Below are positions 18,340 to 27,937 of a stretch of 64,000 bases of DNA, one piece after another. How positions within the stretch are numbered: the stretch's first letter is position 1; every line of letters starts with the position of its first letter. The notes beneath the pieces are model-generated. The model was not told the DNA's origin, searched no databases, and was given only the letters and a program-made list of their open reading frames with translations. Origin of the DNA: Enterovibrio sp045679545 (GTDB taxonomy: Bacteria; Pseudomonadota; Gammaproteobacteria; Enterobacterales; Vibrionaceae); contig NZ_CP166195.1 of the NCBI RefSeq assembly GCF_045679545.1, forward strand, positions 682,001 through 746,000. Direction: 5' to 3'. The position numbers were made by a program, and so were the translations under genes.

Positions 18340-20271
18340 ATGACTTTATACCGGCAATTGTTTACATGGATGTTGGCAATATTCTTCCTGCTAATTCTAG
18401 CGGTGACGGGCATTGAATTAAACACCACACGTAACTTCCTGCTGACTCAGCAATCCGCTGAGGTAAACAACACAATCAACTCGATGGGGCTGGCGCTTGC
18501 ACCGTATTTAGAAGACGATGACAAAGTTGCCACCGAATCTGTTATCAATGCCCTCTTTGATGGTGGTTTCTATCAAGAGGTTCGCCTCAAAATGCTCTCT
18601 GACGGTAGCGAAATTATTCGCGAATATCCCGTGACAGTAGAAGGCGTTCCAAATTGGTATATTGCGCTCGATCTTTTCCCTGTCATCACGGAAGAACGCA
18701 CCTTTACTAGCGGTTGGCTTCAGCTCGCCGAGGTCAGAGTCGTATCTCACCCTGGCTATGCTTACCGAGAAATGTGGCACTCAACCATCCAGCTTGGAGT
18801 CTGGATTGGCGCGCTATTTGTCGTCGCCATGTTGATCATTGCCATTCAGCTTAGTCGTTCATTACGCCCGCTTGCGACGATCACAAGCCGCGCGAAAGAA
18901 ATCGCACGCAACAAGTTTGGCGAACCGATTCCACTGCCGCCAACAACAGAACTTAGAACCGTTGTGAAAGCGATCAACCAGATGAGCAGCCAGTTAGAAG
19001 CCTATTTTGAGCAACAAGCAAAAGAGGCAGACAGACTGAGAGAGCACGCGTACCGAGACACAGTGTCTGGTCTAGGTAATCGCAGCTTCTTTGTAGGGCA
19101 GCTGAAATCTTGGCTAGCCGAATCTGCAGTTGGTGGTTTGGTGATGGCGAAGGTGGATTTGATCACGGATACCTACCAAAACCAAGGGTTTGCGCAAGGT
19201 GATACGATCGTTACTCAGTTTGCTAAAAAACTTAACACCACCATTAACGACGCGGACTTCACGGCATCTCGCATTTCAAAAGATGAGTTTGCGATTCTGG
19301 CACCCAATTGCAGCAGTGAAGATTTGATGATGATCGGTGAAAGCCTTTTGGCCATCGTCAATGACATGCAGCATGACCCAATGGGTATTAGTCCACCGAA
19401 AGTGGCCATCGGCCTTGCGGTCAATAACTCGGTGAACCGCGACCCGAGTGTATTGCTTGCCCAAGTGGATAATGCCCTTTCTCAGGCGCGAAATTCACCC
19501 GCTCATCCCATTTCGATGATAGACCAAACTGCAAACGATTCGTCTATGGGTAAACAGCAATGGAAATCCCTTATTTTGGATGCCATCGCACACGACTGGT
19601 TTGTGTTTAAGTTGCAATCTGCATCAACTAGCGACCAGAACGTTATCCATCAGGAAGTCTTTTCCGCAATTGAAAAAGGCGAAGATTACTATGGGGCTGC
19701 ACACTTCCTGGGCGCCGTGGAGCAGCTAGAGTTGGGTGAATCATTTGACCGCTATGTCGTCAATCACATGATAGAGCGCTTACTCGATGAACCAGAACTT
19801 GGCCCTATCGCTATCAACTTAACCCAAAATAGCGTCACTAACGCCTCGTTCATTCGTTGGATCAGTACGACCATGCAAAAACACCGTAATTTGGCGGGCC
19901 GTCTGTTCTTCGAAATACCAGAAAGTGTATTCGTTCGCTTCCCCGATCACGTGAGTTTATTGACGGAGCAAGCGCATCGCTTCAACTTTGGATTTGGTGT
20001 CGACAACTACGGTCGCAATTTCCAATCACTGGATTACCTCAATAAGTTCAAGCCTTCATACGTAAAAATCGACTTTGCCTACACGAGCAACCTTGACGAC
20101 GAAGCGCAAAGCCATGTGCTCGCCTCAATATGCCGGACAGCGCATAACTTGAACATCACCACCATTGCAACTCGTGTGGAAACTGAAGCACAGCTAAACA
20201 AGCTCTCCGAGCTGTTTGTTAACGGTTTCCAAGGCTTCATCTTCGAGAAGAAAATAGAGAATCATGGTTAA
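18340..20271 (+). CDS. lapD: LapD-like c-di-GMP receptor with degenerate GGDEF and EAL domains
   Basis: A 643-residue inside-out signalling protein. TM1 (about 8-28) and TM2 (about 152-172) bracket a LapD/MoxY-type periplasmic output domain that captures LapG. A HAMP follows (RSLRPLATITSRAKEIARNK). The GGDEF domain is degenerate (RISKDEFAI in place of the GGDEF motif), and the EAL domain lacks EAL and most metal ligands, so it should bind c-di-GMP without making or breaking it. Its 3' end overlaps the exporter gene by eight bases. A diguanylate cyclase partner must be elsewhere. Family assignment is strong from domains and from its place next to lapG. Confidence 0.92.
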   Translation: MTLYRQLFTWMLAIFFLLILAVTGIELNTTRNFLLTQQSAEVNNTINSMGLALAPYLEDDDKVATESVINALFDGGFYQEVRLKMLSDGSEIIREYPVTVEGVPNWYIALDLFPVITEERTFTSGWLQLAEVRVVSHPGYAYREMWHSTIQLGVWIGALFVVAMLIIAIQLSRSLRPLATITSRAKEIARNKFGEPIPLPPTTELRTVVKAINQMSSQLEAYFEQQAKEADRLREHAYRDTVSGLGNRSFFVGQLKSWLAESAVGGLVMAKVDLITDTYQNQGFAQGDTIVTQFAKKLNTTINDADFTASRISKDEFAILAPNCSSEDLMMIGESLLAIVNDMQHDPMGISPPKVAIGLAVNNSVNRDPSVLLAQVDNALSQARNSPAHPISMIDQTANDSSMGKQQWKSLILDAIAHDWFVFKLQSASTSDQNVIHQEVFSAIEKGEDYYGAAHFLGAVEQLELGESFDRYVVNHMIERLLDEPELGPIAINLTQNSVTNASFIRWISTTMQKHRNLAGRLFFEIPESVFVRFPDHVSLLTEQAHRFNFGFGVDNYGRNFQSLDYLNKFKPSYVKIDFAYTSNLDDEAQSHVLASICRTAHNLNITTIATRVETEAQLNKLSELFVNGFQGFIFEKKIENHG

Positions 20272-22381
20272 AGACCCGCTCTTGCAATCTTTGGTATACG
20301 TCAGCCGTTATTTCGGTCAATCAAACTCGCCTGATGCACTTGTGTCAGGCTTACCGATATCTGATGGGTATTTGGCACCCTTCCTTTTTCCGCGGGCAGC
20401 AGAGCGGGCGGGAATTGATGCCAAAGAAACAAGAATGGGGCTGAATGATCTCTCATCATTGCTATGCCCGTGCATTTTGTTGCTCAAAGGCAACGAAGCC
20501 TGTGTATTGCTTGGTATTGACCAAGAGAAAGGGGAAGCAGAAATTGTTGCCCCTCATACTGAAACCACATCTAACCTCGTACAAATATCCGATCTTGAAG
20601 AAGAGTACCTTGGTCGGGTGTTTCTGCTCAAAAAGCGCTTTCGGTACGATGAGCGTTCGCCTGAAATATTAAAGGAACGCACTGGACACTGGTTTTGGAG
20701 TACGCTGTGGGAATCGAGGTCGATTTACAGAGACGTTTTGATCGCCTCGATTTTCATCAATGCCTTTGCGATTGCAACCCCCCTTTTCTCTCGCATCGTT
20801 TACGATAAAATTGTCCCTAACCTCGCCTTTGATTCTCTTTGGGTTCTCGCCAGTGGCGTGTTCGTTATCTTTATTTTCGATTTAGTGCTTAAGATGCTTC
20901 GTAGTTACTTTATCGATATTTCCGGTAAAAAATCGGACCTACTCATCTCTGCGCGTATTTTTCAAAAGGTGATGGGTATTCGCATGGAGGCACGTCCTCC
21001 GTCTGTCGGCGCATTTGCCAGACACATGCAAGAGTTCGAATCGATACGGGATTTTTTCACCTCAGCCTCCGTGTCGGCGTTGATAGACTTGCCCTTTGCG
21101 TTTTTCTTCCTGTTTATTATTTGGATAGTCGCGGGGCCACTGGTTGCAGTGCCTATTATCGCCGTGCTGGTGCTTGTGGTGCATGCCATGATCATTCAAA
21201 AGCCACTTCGTCACACCATTGAGGAAGGTTCTCGTCTTTCATCACAAAAAAATGCCAACTTGATTGAAAGCCTTGCTGGTCTTGAAACCATCAAATTGTT
21301 TGGAGCAGAAAGTCAGTTTCAATATCGCTGGGAAGAAGCTGTCGCTCATATGGCCAATTGGGGCATCAAAACACGCAGACTGACAGACTCGGTTCAAAAT
21401 GCCGCTGGCTTTATCCAGCAGTTTGTCAGCGTCGCCATGATTGTGTTTGGTGTGTATTTGATTGCCAATGGCGATCTCACCATGGGTGGTTTGATTGCGG
21501 CTACCATGCTGAGTTCTCGCGCTGTTGGCCCCATGGTTCAGCTTTCCTTACTTTCGACCCGTTACAACCAAGCCCGATCCGCCATGGCGATCATCAATCA
21601 GTTGATGGAAATGCCCTCTGAGCAAGAAGAAGGACAGCGTTACATTCATCGCCCTATCATCCGAGGCAAAATTGAATTTGACCGTGTTAACTTCAACTAC
21701 CCCAATTCAGAAGTGGCGGCTCTGCGTGATATCTCCTTGAGCATACTGCCGGGCGAGAAGATTGCGATAATCGGACGTATCGGCTCTGGTAAAACAACGC
21801 TCAGTCGCTTGCTGATGGGCCTGTATCGCCCCACAGCAGGCTCAGTGCGTATTGATGACACAGATATCACCCAAATCCATAACATCGACATACGACGCAA
21901 TATAGGCTGCGTTCCACAAGATCCTGTTCTGTTCTTTGGGTCGATTAGAGACAACATTACATTAGGACGTCCACTGGCTAGTGACAGGGACATATTGGAT
22001 GCAGCAAACCGAGCTGGCGTGACAACCTTTACCCAGCGAGATCCAGCCGGCTTGGAGCGTCAGGTTGGCGAAGGCGGCAATCAGTTGTCTGGCGGTCAAC
22101 GTCAAGCCATCGCGTTGGCGCGTGCCATGCTAGGTCGCCCTCCTGTTCTTATGATGGATGAGCCGACCAGTGCCATGGATAATCGCTCTGAGCAGTACAT
22201 CAAACAGCAACTTGGCTCTTTGCGTCGCGACGAGACTTTGATTATCAATACCCATAAAACAGGTATGCTGGATATCGTGGATCGCATTATCGTCATTGAA
22301 CAAGGGAGTATCGTGGCCGACGGTTCAAAGATCGCGGTGCTTCAAGCATTGAAAGACGGAAAAATTCAGAAAACCGGTTAA
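20264..22381 (+). CDS. lapB: Type I secretion ABC exporter (LapB-like)
   Basis: A 705-residue exporter half-transporter. Residues 1-130 form a C39-like domain without the catalytic Cys, as usual in adhesin and RTX exporters, where it binds substrate without cleaving. About 155-435 form a six-helix permease; the remainder is the ATPase with Walker A (GRIGSGKTT), signature (LSGGQRQAIALARAM) and Walker B (LMMDEPTSAMD). It should export a large repeat adhesin through the LapC/LapE proteins encoded upstream. The start overlaps lapD and has AGAGAAT before it. A terminator follows 25 bases after the stop. Confidence 0.93.
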   Translation: MVKDPLLQSLVYVSRYFGQSNSPDALVSGLPISDGYLAPFLFPRAAERAGIDAKETRMGLNDLSSLLCPCILLLKGNEACVLLGIDQEKGEAEIVAPHTETTSNLVQISDLEEEYLGRVFLLKKRFRYDERSPEILKERTGHWFWSTLWESRSIYRDVLIASIFINAFAIATPLFSRIVYDKIVPNLAFDSLWVLASGVFVIFIFDLVLKMLRSYFIDISGKKSDLLISARIFQKVMGIRMEARPPSVGAFARHMQEFESIRDFFTSASVSALIDLPFAFFFLFIIWIVAGPLVAVPIIAVLVLVVHAMIIQKPLRHTIEEGSRLSSQKNANLIESLAGLETIKLFGAESQFQYRWEEAVAHMANWGIKTRRLTDSVQNAAGFIQQFVSVAMIVFGVYLIANGDLTMGGLIAATMLSSRAVGPMVQLSLLSTRYNQARSAMAIINQLMEMPSEQEEGQRYIHRPIIRGKIEFDRVNFNYPNSEVAALRDISLSILPGEKIAIIGRIGSGKTTLSRLLMGLYRPTAGSVRIDDTDITQIHNIDIRRNIGCVPQDPVLFFGSIRDNITLGRPLASDRDILDAANRAGVTTFTQRDPAGLERQVGEGGNQLSGGQRQAIALARAMLGRPPVLMMDEPTSAMDNRSEQYIKQQLGSLRRDETLIINTHKTGMLDIVDRIIVIEQGSIVADGSKIAVLQALKDGKIQKTG

Positions 22382-22405
22382 CGTCCATTGCAATACCACA
22401 CGATC

Positions 22406-22433
22406 AAAAAAAGCACCAAGCGGTGCTTTTTTT
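22406..22433 (+). terminator. Terminator at the end of the Lap-like operon
   Basis: AAAAAGCACC / GGTGCTTTTT stem with loop AAGC and flanking A and T tracts, 25 bases after the lapB stop. Confidence 0.88.
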
Positions 22434-22497
22434 CAATTTATCTGCTTTGAATCCATCTTCAGTCTATTCAACTTTCCTTCAGATTCCTTCAAAAGAT

Positions 22498-22512
22498 ATT
22501 TACAGTGTAAAT
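22498..22512. other. parS2 partition site
   Basis: ATTTACAGTGTAAAT fits the V. cholerae chromosome 2 parS consensus NTTTACANTGTAAAN at every defined base. It lies just downstream of the fapA-like stop codon, about 8 kb from the origin. ParB2 should bind here. Confidence 0.88.
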
Positions 22513-22530
22513 GACGGTAAAGACAATCCC

Positions 22531-24189
22531 CTAGAGTGGCTCAATTTTGATTTCCTTACCGTTGGTGACCATTTTACATGAGCCATACTCATTAACCAGA
22601 TCGATGGAGGTATCGCCAATTTGGCAATGAGCCCCAGCAAAGCTGTTCTTGAGCACTTCAATAGAATAACGGCGGTATAACGAATTGAGCTCTGACGCAC
22701 TGCTGTCCATTAAGGACTTGATTTCAGCAATACGCTCAAAGTGGTGGGTCTTAGTCCATGATAAACGTTCGATTAGCTCGTCAGGTCGCTTGTTTGCAGG
22801 TTGTTGAAGTAGCTTCATTTCCGCATCTTTCACTTTCATCAATTGCTCATGCTCATGATCGAGTTCTTTTGACAGATTTAGCGTGCCCTGCATCAACTCT
22901 GTTAGTCCCGTGAAAGCATGGATATAGGTGTGCACGCCAGATGCAGCACCTAAGGTCACCACCTGCACACCACCTGCAGCAACGTGCTTACCGCCCGTCA
23001 ATGTGCCAGTACGCTTCGTCTGATCACAAATGAAGAGGCTACCATCCGTGGTCGTGATGCAATGCATCGCGTGCTGACTGATCGTGATGTCTTCCTTCGC
23101 TTCAATTCTTGCATACTGAGCAAATTTCGCGACCACTGAGCCTTTTGCTTTAATAACGGTCGTGATGTCCTTATCAGATTGAAATTGTCGACCCAAAATG
23201 CCGTTGTGAATGACAATGTCACCCCCTGCTTCCAGTATCCCAGATTCCACAACGCCACCCACAGTAATAGAGCCTGTGGCTTGAACTTTCATGCCCGAGT
23301 TCACATCGCCATTAATAACAACGCTTCCCTCGAAATCAACGTGGCCCGTAGCAACCGTTACCGACTTCATACAGAGAGCGTTATCTACTTCCACCCCGTC
23401 TGGATGCAAAATGGGCATACCAGCGACATCTGAAACGATAACATTCTCGTCATTGGGGCTGTATTTACTTCCAGGATAAAGTTTGAGTGGAATTTCTTTA
23501 CCCGGTGTTGTCGGCAGTATTTCCCCAGTCACACGAAAGCCCTCAATACCTTTTGTTGAGGGAATACGTTTTGCTAGCGGCTGGCCTTCTTGAACCGTAA
23601 TCATCTTACCAAGATCACGCATATCAACCGTGCCATCATCTCGCTGCTGCGGCCTTAGAACTCTCGCTTTGCTGTCTTGAACAAGGTAAGCGAGCTTTGA
23701 ATCATCCCCAGGGGTAGGCCACTTACCTGCGGCAATGGGTACTTCCAAGTACTCACCAGGTTTGAGGCGGGATGACGCCGTGAGTAGCTTTTGTAAGGTT
23801 TGTTTTTTAACGCCACGCACTATCTGCTCCTTCTTCAACGAAGAAAGCAGATCATTACCCTTGATTGGATTACCACCGCAGGCGCCATTAACACGCAAAA
23901 AGGCTGTCATTTTTTGATCGTCAAAGCGTGCGCTCACTGTCGCATCACGACGTTCAGCAACGACGACATCATCAGGCTCCCCTTTCCATTCATCACTCGA
24001 TGTATTCATCTTGGCAAGAATGGAATCTATTGTTTCGTCGAAACGAAAAAAGCTGGCTACATTATTCTCTTTGAGCCAGTCAACAATATGTTTTTTCTCA
24101 ATACGGGGCGCATCTTCTTCTGCCTTTGGTACTACGGTCATGTAAACCCTACGACCATCATTTGAGAGCCGCAAAAGCTGCTGCAGCAT
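22531..24189 (-). CDS. FapA-family (DUF342) polymer-forming protein
   Basis: A 552-residue DUF342/FapA protein. The centre (about 290-400) has the repetitive beta-helix typical of the family (VATGHVDFEGSVVINGDV, ATGSITVGGVVESGILEAGG, DIVIHNGILGR), and a coiled coil follows (about 445-515). The N-terminal 90 residues form a variable domain. The ATG at 24189 is preceded by AGGGGA. FapA proteins affect flagellar placement in Vibrio vulnificus, yet no flagellar gene lies here, so the function is uncertain. It is monocistronic, with a PilZ gene upstream on the same strand. Confidence 0.82.
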   Translation of the reverse strand: MLQQLLRLSNDGRRVYMTVVPKAEEDAPRIEKKHIVDWLKENNVASFFRFDETIDSILAKMNTSSDEWKGEPDDVVVAERRDATVSARFDDQKMTAFLRVNGACGGNPIKGNDLLSSLKKEQIVRGVKKQTLQKLLTASSRLKPGEYLEVPIAAGKWPTPGDDSKLAYLVQDSKARVLRPQQRDDGTVDMRDLGKMITVQEGQPLAKRIPSTKGIEGFRVTGEILPTTPGKEIPLKLYPGSKYSPNDENVIVSDVAGMPILHPDGVEVDNALCMKSVTVATGHVDFEGSVVINGDVNSGMKVQATGSITVGGVVESGILEAGGDIVIHNGILGRQFQSDKDITTVIKAKGSVVAKFAQYARIEAKEDITISQHAMHCITTTDGSLFICDQTKRTGTLTGGKHVAAGGVQVVTLGAASGVHTYIHAFTGLTELMQGTLNLSKELDHEHEQLMKVKDAEMKLLQQPANKRPDELIERLSWTKTHHFERIAEIKSLMDSSASELNSLYRRYSIEVLKNSFAGAHCQIGDTSIDLVNEYGSCKMVTNGKEIKIEPL

Positions 24190-24417
24190 GTAATCCCCTA
24201 AACTAGAACATTAAAAACGCGAACTCACATCACATTACTATTGTACCAAGATGAAACACTCAGAAAGAATCACCTCTACAGCCAAGTTAGAATCAGATCG
24301 CATTAAAAAAATAACAAACGACTCAATTAGGATACGCATGTCATATAAATGAATTATAGAGAGTTTTAGTCATTCTGCTGCAACAGAACACGGATTAATC
24401 AACGGAATTCAAACATA

Positions 24418-24446
24418 AAAAAAGCACACTGTGTAAGTGTGCTTTT
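24418..24446. terminator. Terminator between the PilZ and FapA-like genes
   Basis: AAAAGCACAC / GTGTGCTTTT stem around a short loop, with A and T tracts on both sides. It lies after the stop of the minus-strand PilZ gene and should end that transcript. Confidence 0.85.
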
Positions 24447-24488
24447 TAAATCAGTAAGTTACTTATTAATAACAACTTCGTTTTATTG

Positions 24489-24878
24489 CTACGGTGACAA
24501 CGTATGGTGTGTTTCATCCGATAGCCATTCGTCTAAACTAAAGCCATAGCGAAACTTGCCTTGTTCATCACTATTGCGATAAACAAGGCTGCCTTTCAAT
24601 TGCGGCACATCTGCTACGTTGAGAAAACAAGCAGCATCGAGATCGATATCTTCATCTGCCACTAAGCCCAAACCACTTCGGCTGACGTCGCGGATAATCA
24701 CACGATATCCAAATTCACTTTCTTCATGTTCAATATCAGTATGATGTGGCGCGAGATGCAACCGCGCGTGAATACCGCCATTTCCCAATTCAACGCGTTC
24801 TTGAAATCGCTTGCACTCACTTTCACCGCCAGATTTTTCAATTAGCACATTGCACAGTTTTTCATATTCTTTTGTCAT
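24489..24878 (-). CDS. PilZ-domain protein, probable c-di-GMP effector
   Basis: A 129-residue, single-domain PilZ protein. The two c-di-GMP contact motifs are both seen: RxxxR as RFQER (about residues 24-28) and the (D/N)xSxxG loop as DVSRSGLGL (about 64-72). GSLVYRNSDEQGKFRYGFSL near the C terminus matches the last PilZ strands. The start is preceded by GAGG. With lapD nearby it suggests c-di-GMP control of surface behaviour, but its partner is not known. Confidence 0.82.
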   Translation of the reverse strand: MTKEYEKLCNVLIEKSGGESECKRFQERVELGNGGIHARLHLAPHHTDIEHEESEFGYRVIIRDVSRSGLGLVADEDIDLDAACFLNVADVPQLKGSLVYRNSDEQGKFRYGFSLDEWLSDETHHTLSP

Positions 24879-25003
24879 ACTGGCCTCTACCCACCACCCA
24901 ACAAGTTGTCTAGCAGCAAACTTTGATTATATTAGCGTTTCATTACACTGTTCGTATTGAAAGTTAGACACGCAAATTATTATTTTCTTATCATCGGCGT
25001 CAG

Positions 25004-25018
25004 TTTTACAGTGTAAAT
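25004..25018. other. parS2 partition site
   Basis: TTTTACAGTGTAAAT matches the parS2 consensus at every defined base, three bases beyond the stop codon of the PHP phosphatase gene and about 5 kb from the origin. Confidence 0.88.
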
Positions 25019-25021
25019 TGG

Positions 25022-25771
25022 TTAACGTTTGATACTTTGCGAGACGCATTTTCTTCTGATTGACTGACGCTTGGAAATATACTCCTCAAACAGAGTGACG
25101 TCGCTGCTAATGATCTGGTCTTTCGACAACCCTACTGTTTTTATCAAGTCCGCAACGCTGGCTAGGTCGCCAACATTATTTGCAAAATGAGCGTCAGAAC
25201 CCGTGGTAATCCATGCACCATATTCTTTCGCCATTGCAGCAATCGTTAAACAATTCGGTTCACTGCCCTTTCTCGACCCATTTAACGACGAGTTGTTCAG
25301 TTCAATCGCCACACCACAATTTGCAGCTTCGCGCACCACAGCTTCAGCATCAATCGGGTAAGACGGATTCCCGGAATGTGCGATTGCATCGACTCGCTCT
25401 GATTTCATCGCATTGATAATCGCTTGAGTGTGAGATTTCAAATCTGTGGCAGGAAACACAGCTTCATGCAGACTCGCATTCACCCATTCCAAATCGCCGT
25501 AAACATAGATTGGCATATCCAGTTCACCATCAGCATTGAGAATATTGGCTTCGACACCGCGTAACAGTCTTACGCCGCTCAGATGGTCAGGTAACACACG
25601 TTGATTGACGAAGTGCCAATGGTGCGGTGCGCCTGGCATTTTACTCGCGTGATCGGTGACGCACATATACAGCAGCCCAGCTTTGGCTGCAGCCTGCGCA
25701 TTTTCTATCACCGTGCTATAGGCATGACCACTTGCCAGTGTATGGGTGTGGGTATCGGCGATAAATTTCAT
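25022..25771 (-). CDS. ycdX: PHP-domain phosphatase, YcdX family
   Basis: A 249-residue PHP-superfamily metal-dependent phosphatase close to E. coli YcdX (245 residues). Metal-binding motifs are in place: DTHTHTLASGHAYST at the N terminus, VTDHA (about residue 40), GVEANI (about 73), IAHSGNPSYPI (about 131) and TGSDAHFA (about 192). These supply the ligands of the trinuclear zinc site. The natural substrate is not firmly known. Its ATG overlaps the tmcA stop in ATGA, so the two are translationally coupled. Confidence 0.9.
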   Translation of the reverse strand: MKFIADTHTHTLASGHAYSTVIENAQAAAKAGLLYMCVTDHASKMPGAPHHWHFVNQRVLPDHLSGVRLLRGVEANILNADGELDMPIYVYGDLEWVNASLHEAVFPATDLKSHTQAIINAMKSERVDAIAHSGNPSYPIDAEAVVREAANCGVAIELNNSSLNGSRKGSEPNCLTIAAMAKEYGAWITTGSDAHFANNVGDLASVADLIKTVGLSKDQIISSDVTLFEEYISKRQSIRRKCVSQSIKR

Positions 25772-27849
25772 TCAATCTCCTTTTTCTTGTCGAGTTGCAC
25801 TGCTATCCATTTACGAATTGCCATTTCTGTCTCTTTTCGCCCTTGGTAGCCGAAAGCGGTTGCGACTTCATGCCAAGAACGCCGTTGAAGAACACGAGCA
25901 ATCAGAGCATTGCATGCTTCCAGTTCCCTATCATGAGGCTCTCTCGTTGCAAGCCAATGAACAGACCACACCCAAAGGCTTCCAGCCACCAGATCATAAC
26001 CTAGTGCACCACTGGCAAAAAGGGCAACTTGCTTCAGTGCTCTAGGGTCAGGAGACTGAACATTTGTTAATGAAACCAGAAGCCGCGATACGAGAGTAGG
26101 GTCCATATCTGAAAACTGTTCGTTTAGTTGATACGGGAAATTGATACTGAAAAGGGCGTCAACATCACGCAGCCACATGGGTGCTTGACCGAGCGGTTTG
26201 ATCAATTGCAGAGAGTAGGTACCACTGGCCGCATCACGCTGCACACCCAAACGGGCGGGGAGATACGCCATTGAGGACCAAAACTGCCAGAGCTCGCTGT
26301 TCACCCCAAAGCTGGTTCCAACAATGGAGATATCTTTTTCAGTGGCTACGCGCTCGGTCGCGGCGACAAGTGCGTGTCCGATCCCTTGCTGCCGGCAAGA
26401 GGGAAGAACCGCGACACGCGTAATACGAAACAGATCATTGGTGAGAACTTCGAGCGTTCCCGTGTGTGTTGCTAAACTTTGAGCCAATAGATGACCACGA
26501 ATACGACGCTGACCGTCAACCACAGCTTGGGCCAGAGTCTGCTCAAAACCACCTTCCCTTTGCGCGACGATAACCCCGACGGCTGTATCATCTAAAAAGG
26601 CAACCAGCACTGTTTGATTTTCGCCATCAAGCAATTGCACCAAATCATTCGGTGAGGTTTGATAATGCGCACTCACCAGCAACGCAAACACTTGCCGCAG
26701 TAGTTTTTCATCGCTGGAAAGCTCTCGTTGAGAAATCTCTCGGATTACTAACTCGCAGTTATCTTTTGGCAAAATGGGCTCTGCATCAAACAAGAACGTC
26801 GCAAATAGCCATGCTTCAAGTAAATCACCCGCCGCCCAACGCACTGGTGTTTCCAAGCGAACTTCTTTCCATCCTTTCGCTTTCGCATTCAGCAGGGTTC
26901 GAAAACGCGTGCTGAAGCCTCGCCCCGTTCCTTCATAGCCATGTTCCGTTGATGAAAAGACAATACGGCTATAGCGTGCCAGTATTTTGTCGAGCATGGG
27001 TAGCGGAATCGCCGCCGCCTCATCAACGAGCAGTAAGTCACATTCGGGCATTTCCTGAAGCAAAGCGTCAGGTGCAATAAACAGCAGCTCACTGCCACTA
27101 TCTGCTACTAGCCCATACTTTCCCTTGCGTTGTATTGACGGTGCGTTAGCGGCATGCTGAAGCAGTGTTTCGACATTTGCCACGGTTGGAGCGGTCACCA
27201 ACAGACGCTTTCTTTCCTCTTGCATGACACTGGCTGCCGCGATCCCCATGGCAGATGATTTCCCTCGACCACGATCAGCCACCAACAAGGCAGGGCGTCG
27301 GCGATGCCCAGACAATACATGCTTGATGGCTTCAATTGCTTTTCCCTGCTCGTGGGTGGTTACATTGTTCGAATACACGTCTCCTTCTCGCGGATCAGAG
27401 CGTCGACATGCAGGCATCGAAATAAAACCAGATTGGCAGATCATTGCGGCGTTAGCATGTGAGGAAAAAGACAGGAAGCGATCGCGAAAACGTGAGCCGT
27501 TTATGTCCGCTTCTTGTTCTTCGCCCACAATAAAGATAAGTAACTCACCACCTTTTATACACCCACTGATGGCACAGATCTTTTCAACGTCTATCTGTTC
27601 GCGAACATCCAGCGCGAGTGTTTGAGTTTCTTGTCCTAGTAACTGCTTTGCTTGTCGCCAAAGAAAGCGAGAAGGGAAGTCCCATTCATCACTAACCAAT
27701 GTGACCTTAGGAAGTACATTCATCAACGAACACACGAAATCTGTGTCGCCTCGAACAAAAATGGGGATGCGCACATAAGAGCGTTGAGCCATTGCGTGCA
27801 ACGAGAGTAGGGTAGAGATAGGATCGGAAGCCACGGCGTCGCCATTCAT
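25768..27849 (-). CDS. tmcA: tRNA(Met) cytidine acetyltransferase TmcA
   Basis: A 693-residue RNA-modifying enzyme that uses acetyl-CoA and ATP to form N4-acetylcytidine at the wobble base of elongator tRNA-Met. Domain order fits the family: an N-terminal DUF1726 domain, an RNA-helicase-like ATPase (Walker A in VADRGRGKSSAMG, DEAA box in LLVDEAAAIPLP), and a GNAT acetyltransferase domain (about 370-560; RITRVAVLPSCRQQGIGHAL), then a tRNA-binding tail. Length is near E. coli TmcA (671). It is transcribed away from the partition operon and followed by ycdX. Confidence 0.93.
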   Translation of the reverse strand: MNGDAVASDPISTLLSLHAMAQRSYVRIPIFVRGDTDFVCSLMNVLPKVTLVSDEWDFPSRFLWRQAKQLLGQETQTLALDVREQIDVEKICAISGCIKGGELLIFIVGEEQEADINGSRFRDRFLSFSSHANAAMICQSGFISMPACRRSDPREGDVYSNNVTTHEQGKAIEAIKHVLSGHRRRPALLVADRGRGKSSAMGIAAASVMQEERKRLLVTAPTVANVETLLQHAANAPSIQRKGKYGLVADSGSELLFIAPDALLQEMPECDLLLVDEAAAIPLPMLDKILARYSRIVFSSTEHGYEGTGRGFSTRFRTLLNAKAKGWKEVRLETPVRWAAGDLLEAWLFATFLFDAEPILPKDNCELVIREISQRELSSDEKLLRQVFALLVSAHYQTSPNDLVQLLDGENQTVLVAFLDDTAVGVIVAQREGGFEQTLAQAVVDGQRRIRGHLLAQSLATHTGTLEVLTNDLFRITRVAVLPSCRQQGIGHALVAATERVATEKDISIVGTSFGVNSELWQFWSSMAYLPARLGVQRDAASGTYSLQLIKPLGQAPMWLRDVDALFSINFPYQLNEQFSDMDPTLVSRLLVSLTNVQSPDPRALKQVALFASGALGYDLVAGSLWVWSVHWLATREPHDRELEACNALIARVLQRRSWHEVATAFGYQGRKETEMAIRKWIAVQLDKKKEIE

Positions 27850-27890
27850 TATCGATAACGCTTTAATGATACCGGAACGTCGCTGGATTC

Positions 27891-27920
27891 AAAAAAAAAC
27901 GTGCCGAAAAGGCACGTTGA
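27891..27920 (-). terminator. Terminator of the parAB2 operon
   Basis: AACGTGCC and GGCACGTT (27899-27918) form an 8-bp stem with a 4-base loop. The A tract at 27891-27899 becomes a T tract on the minus strand, so it ends the parA2-parB2 transcript. Confidence 0.85.
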
Positions 27921-27937
27921 TTAAAATAGATAGCAAC

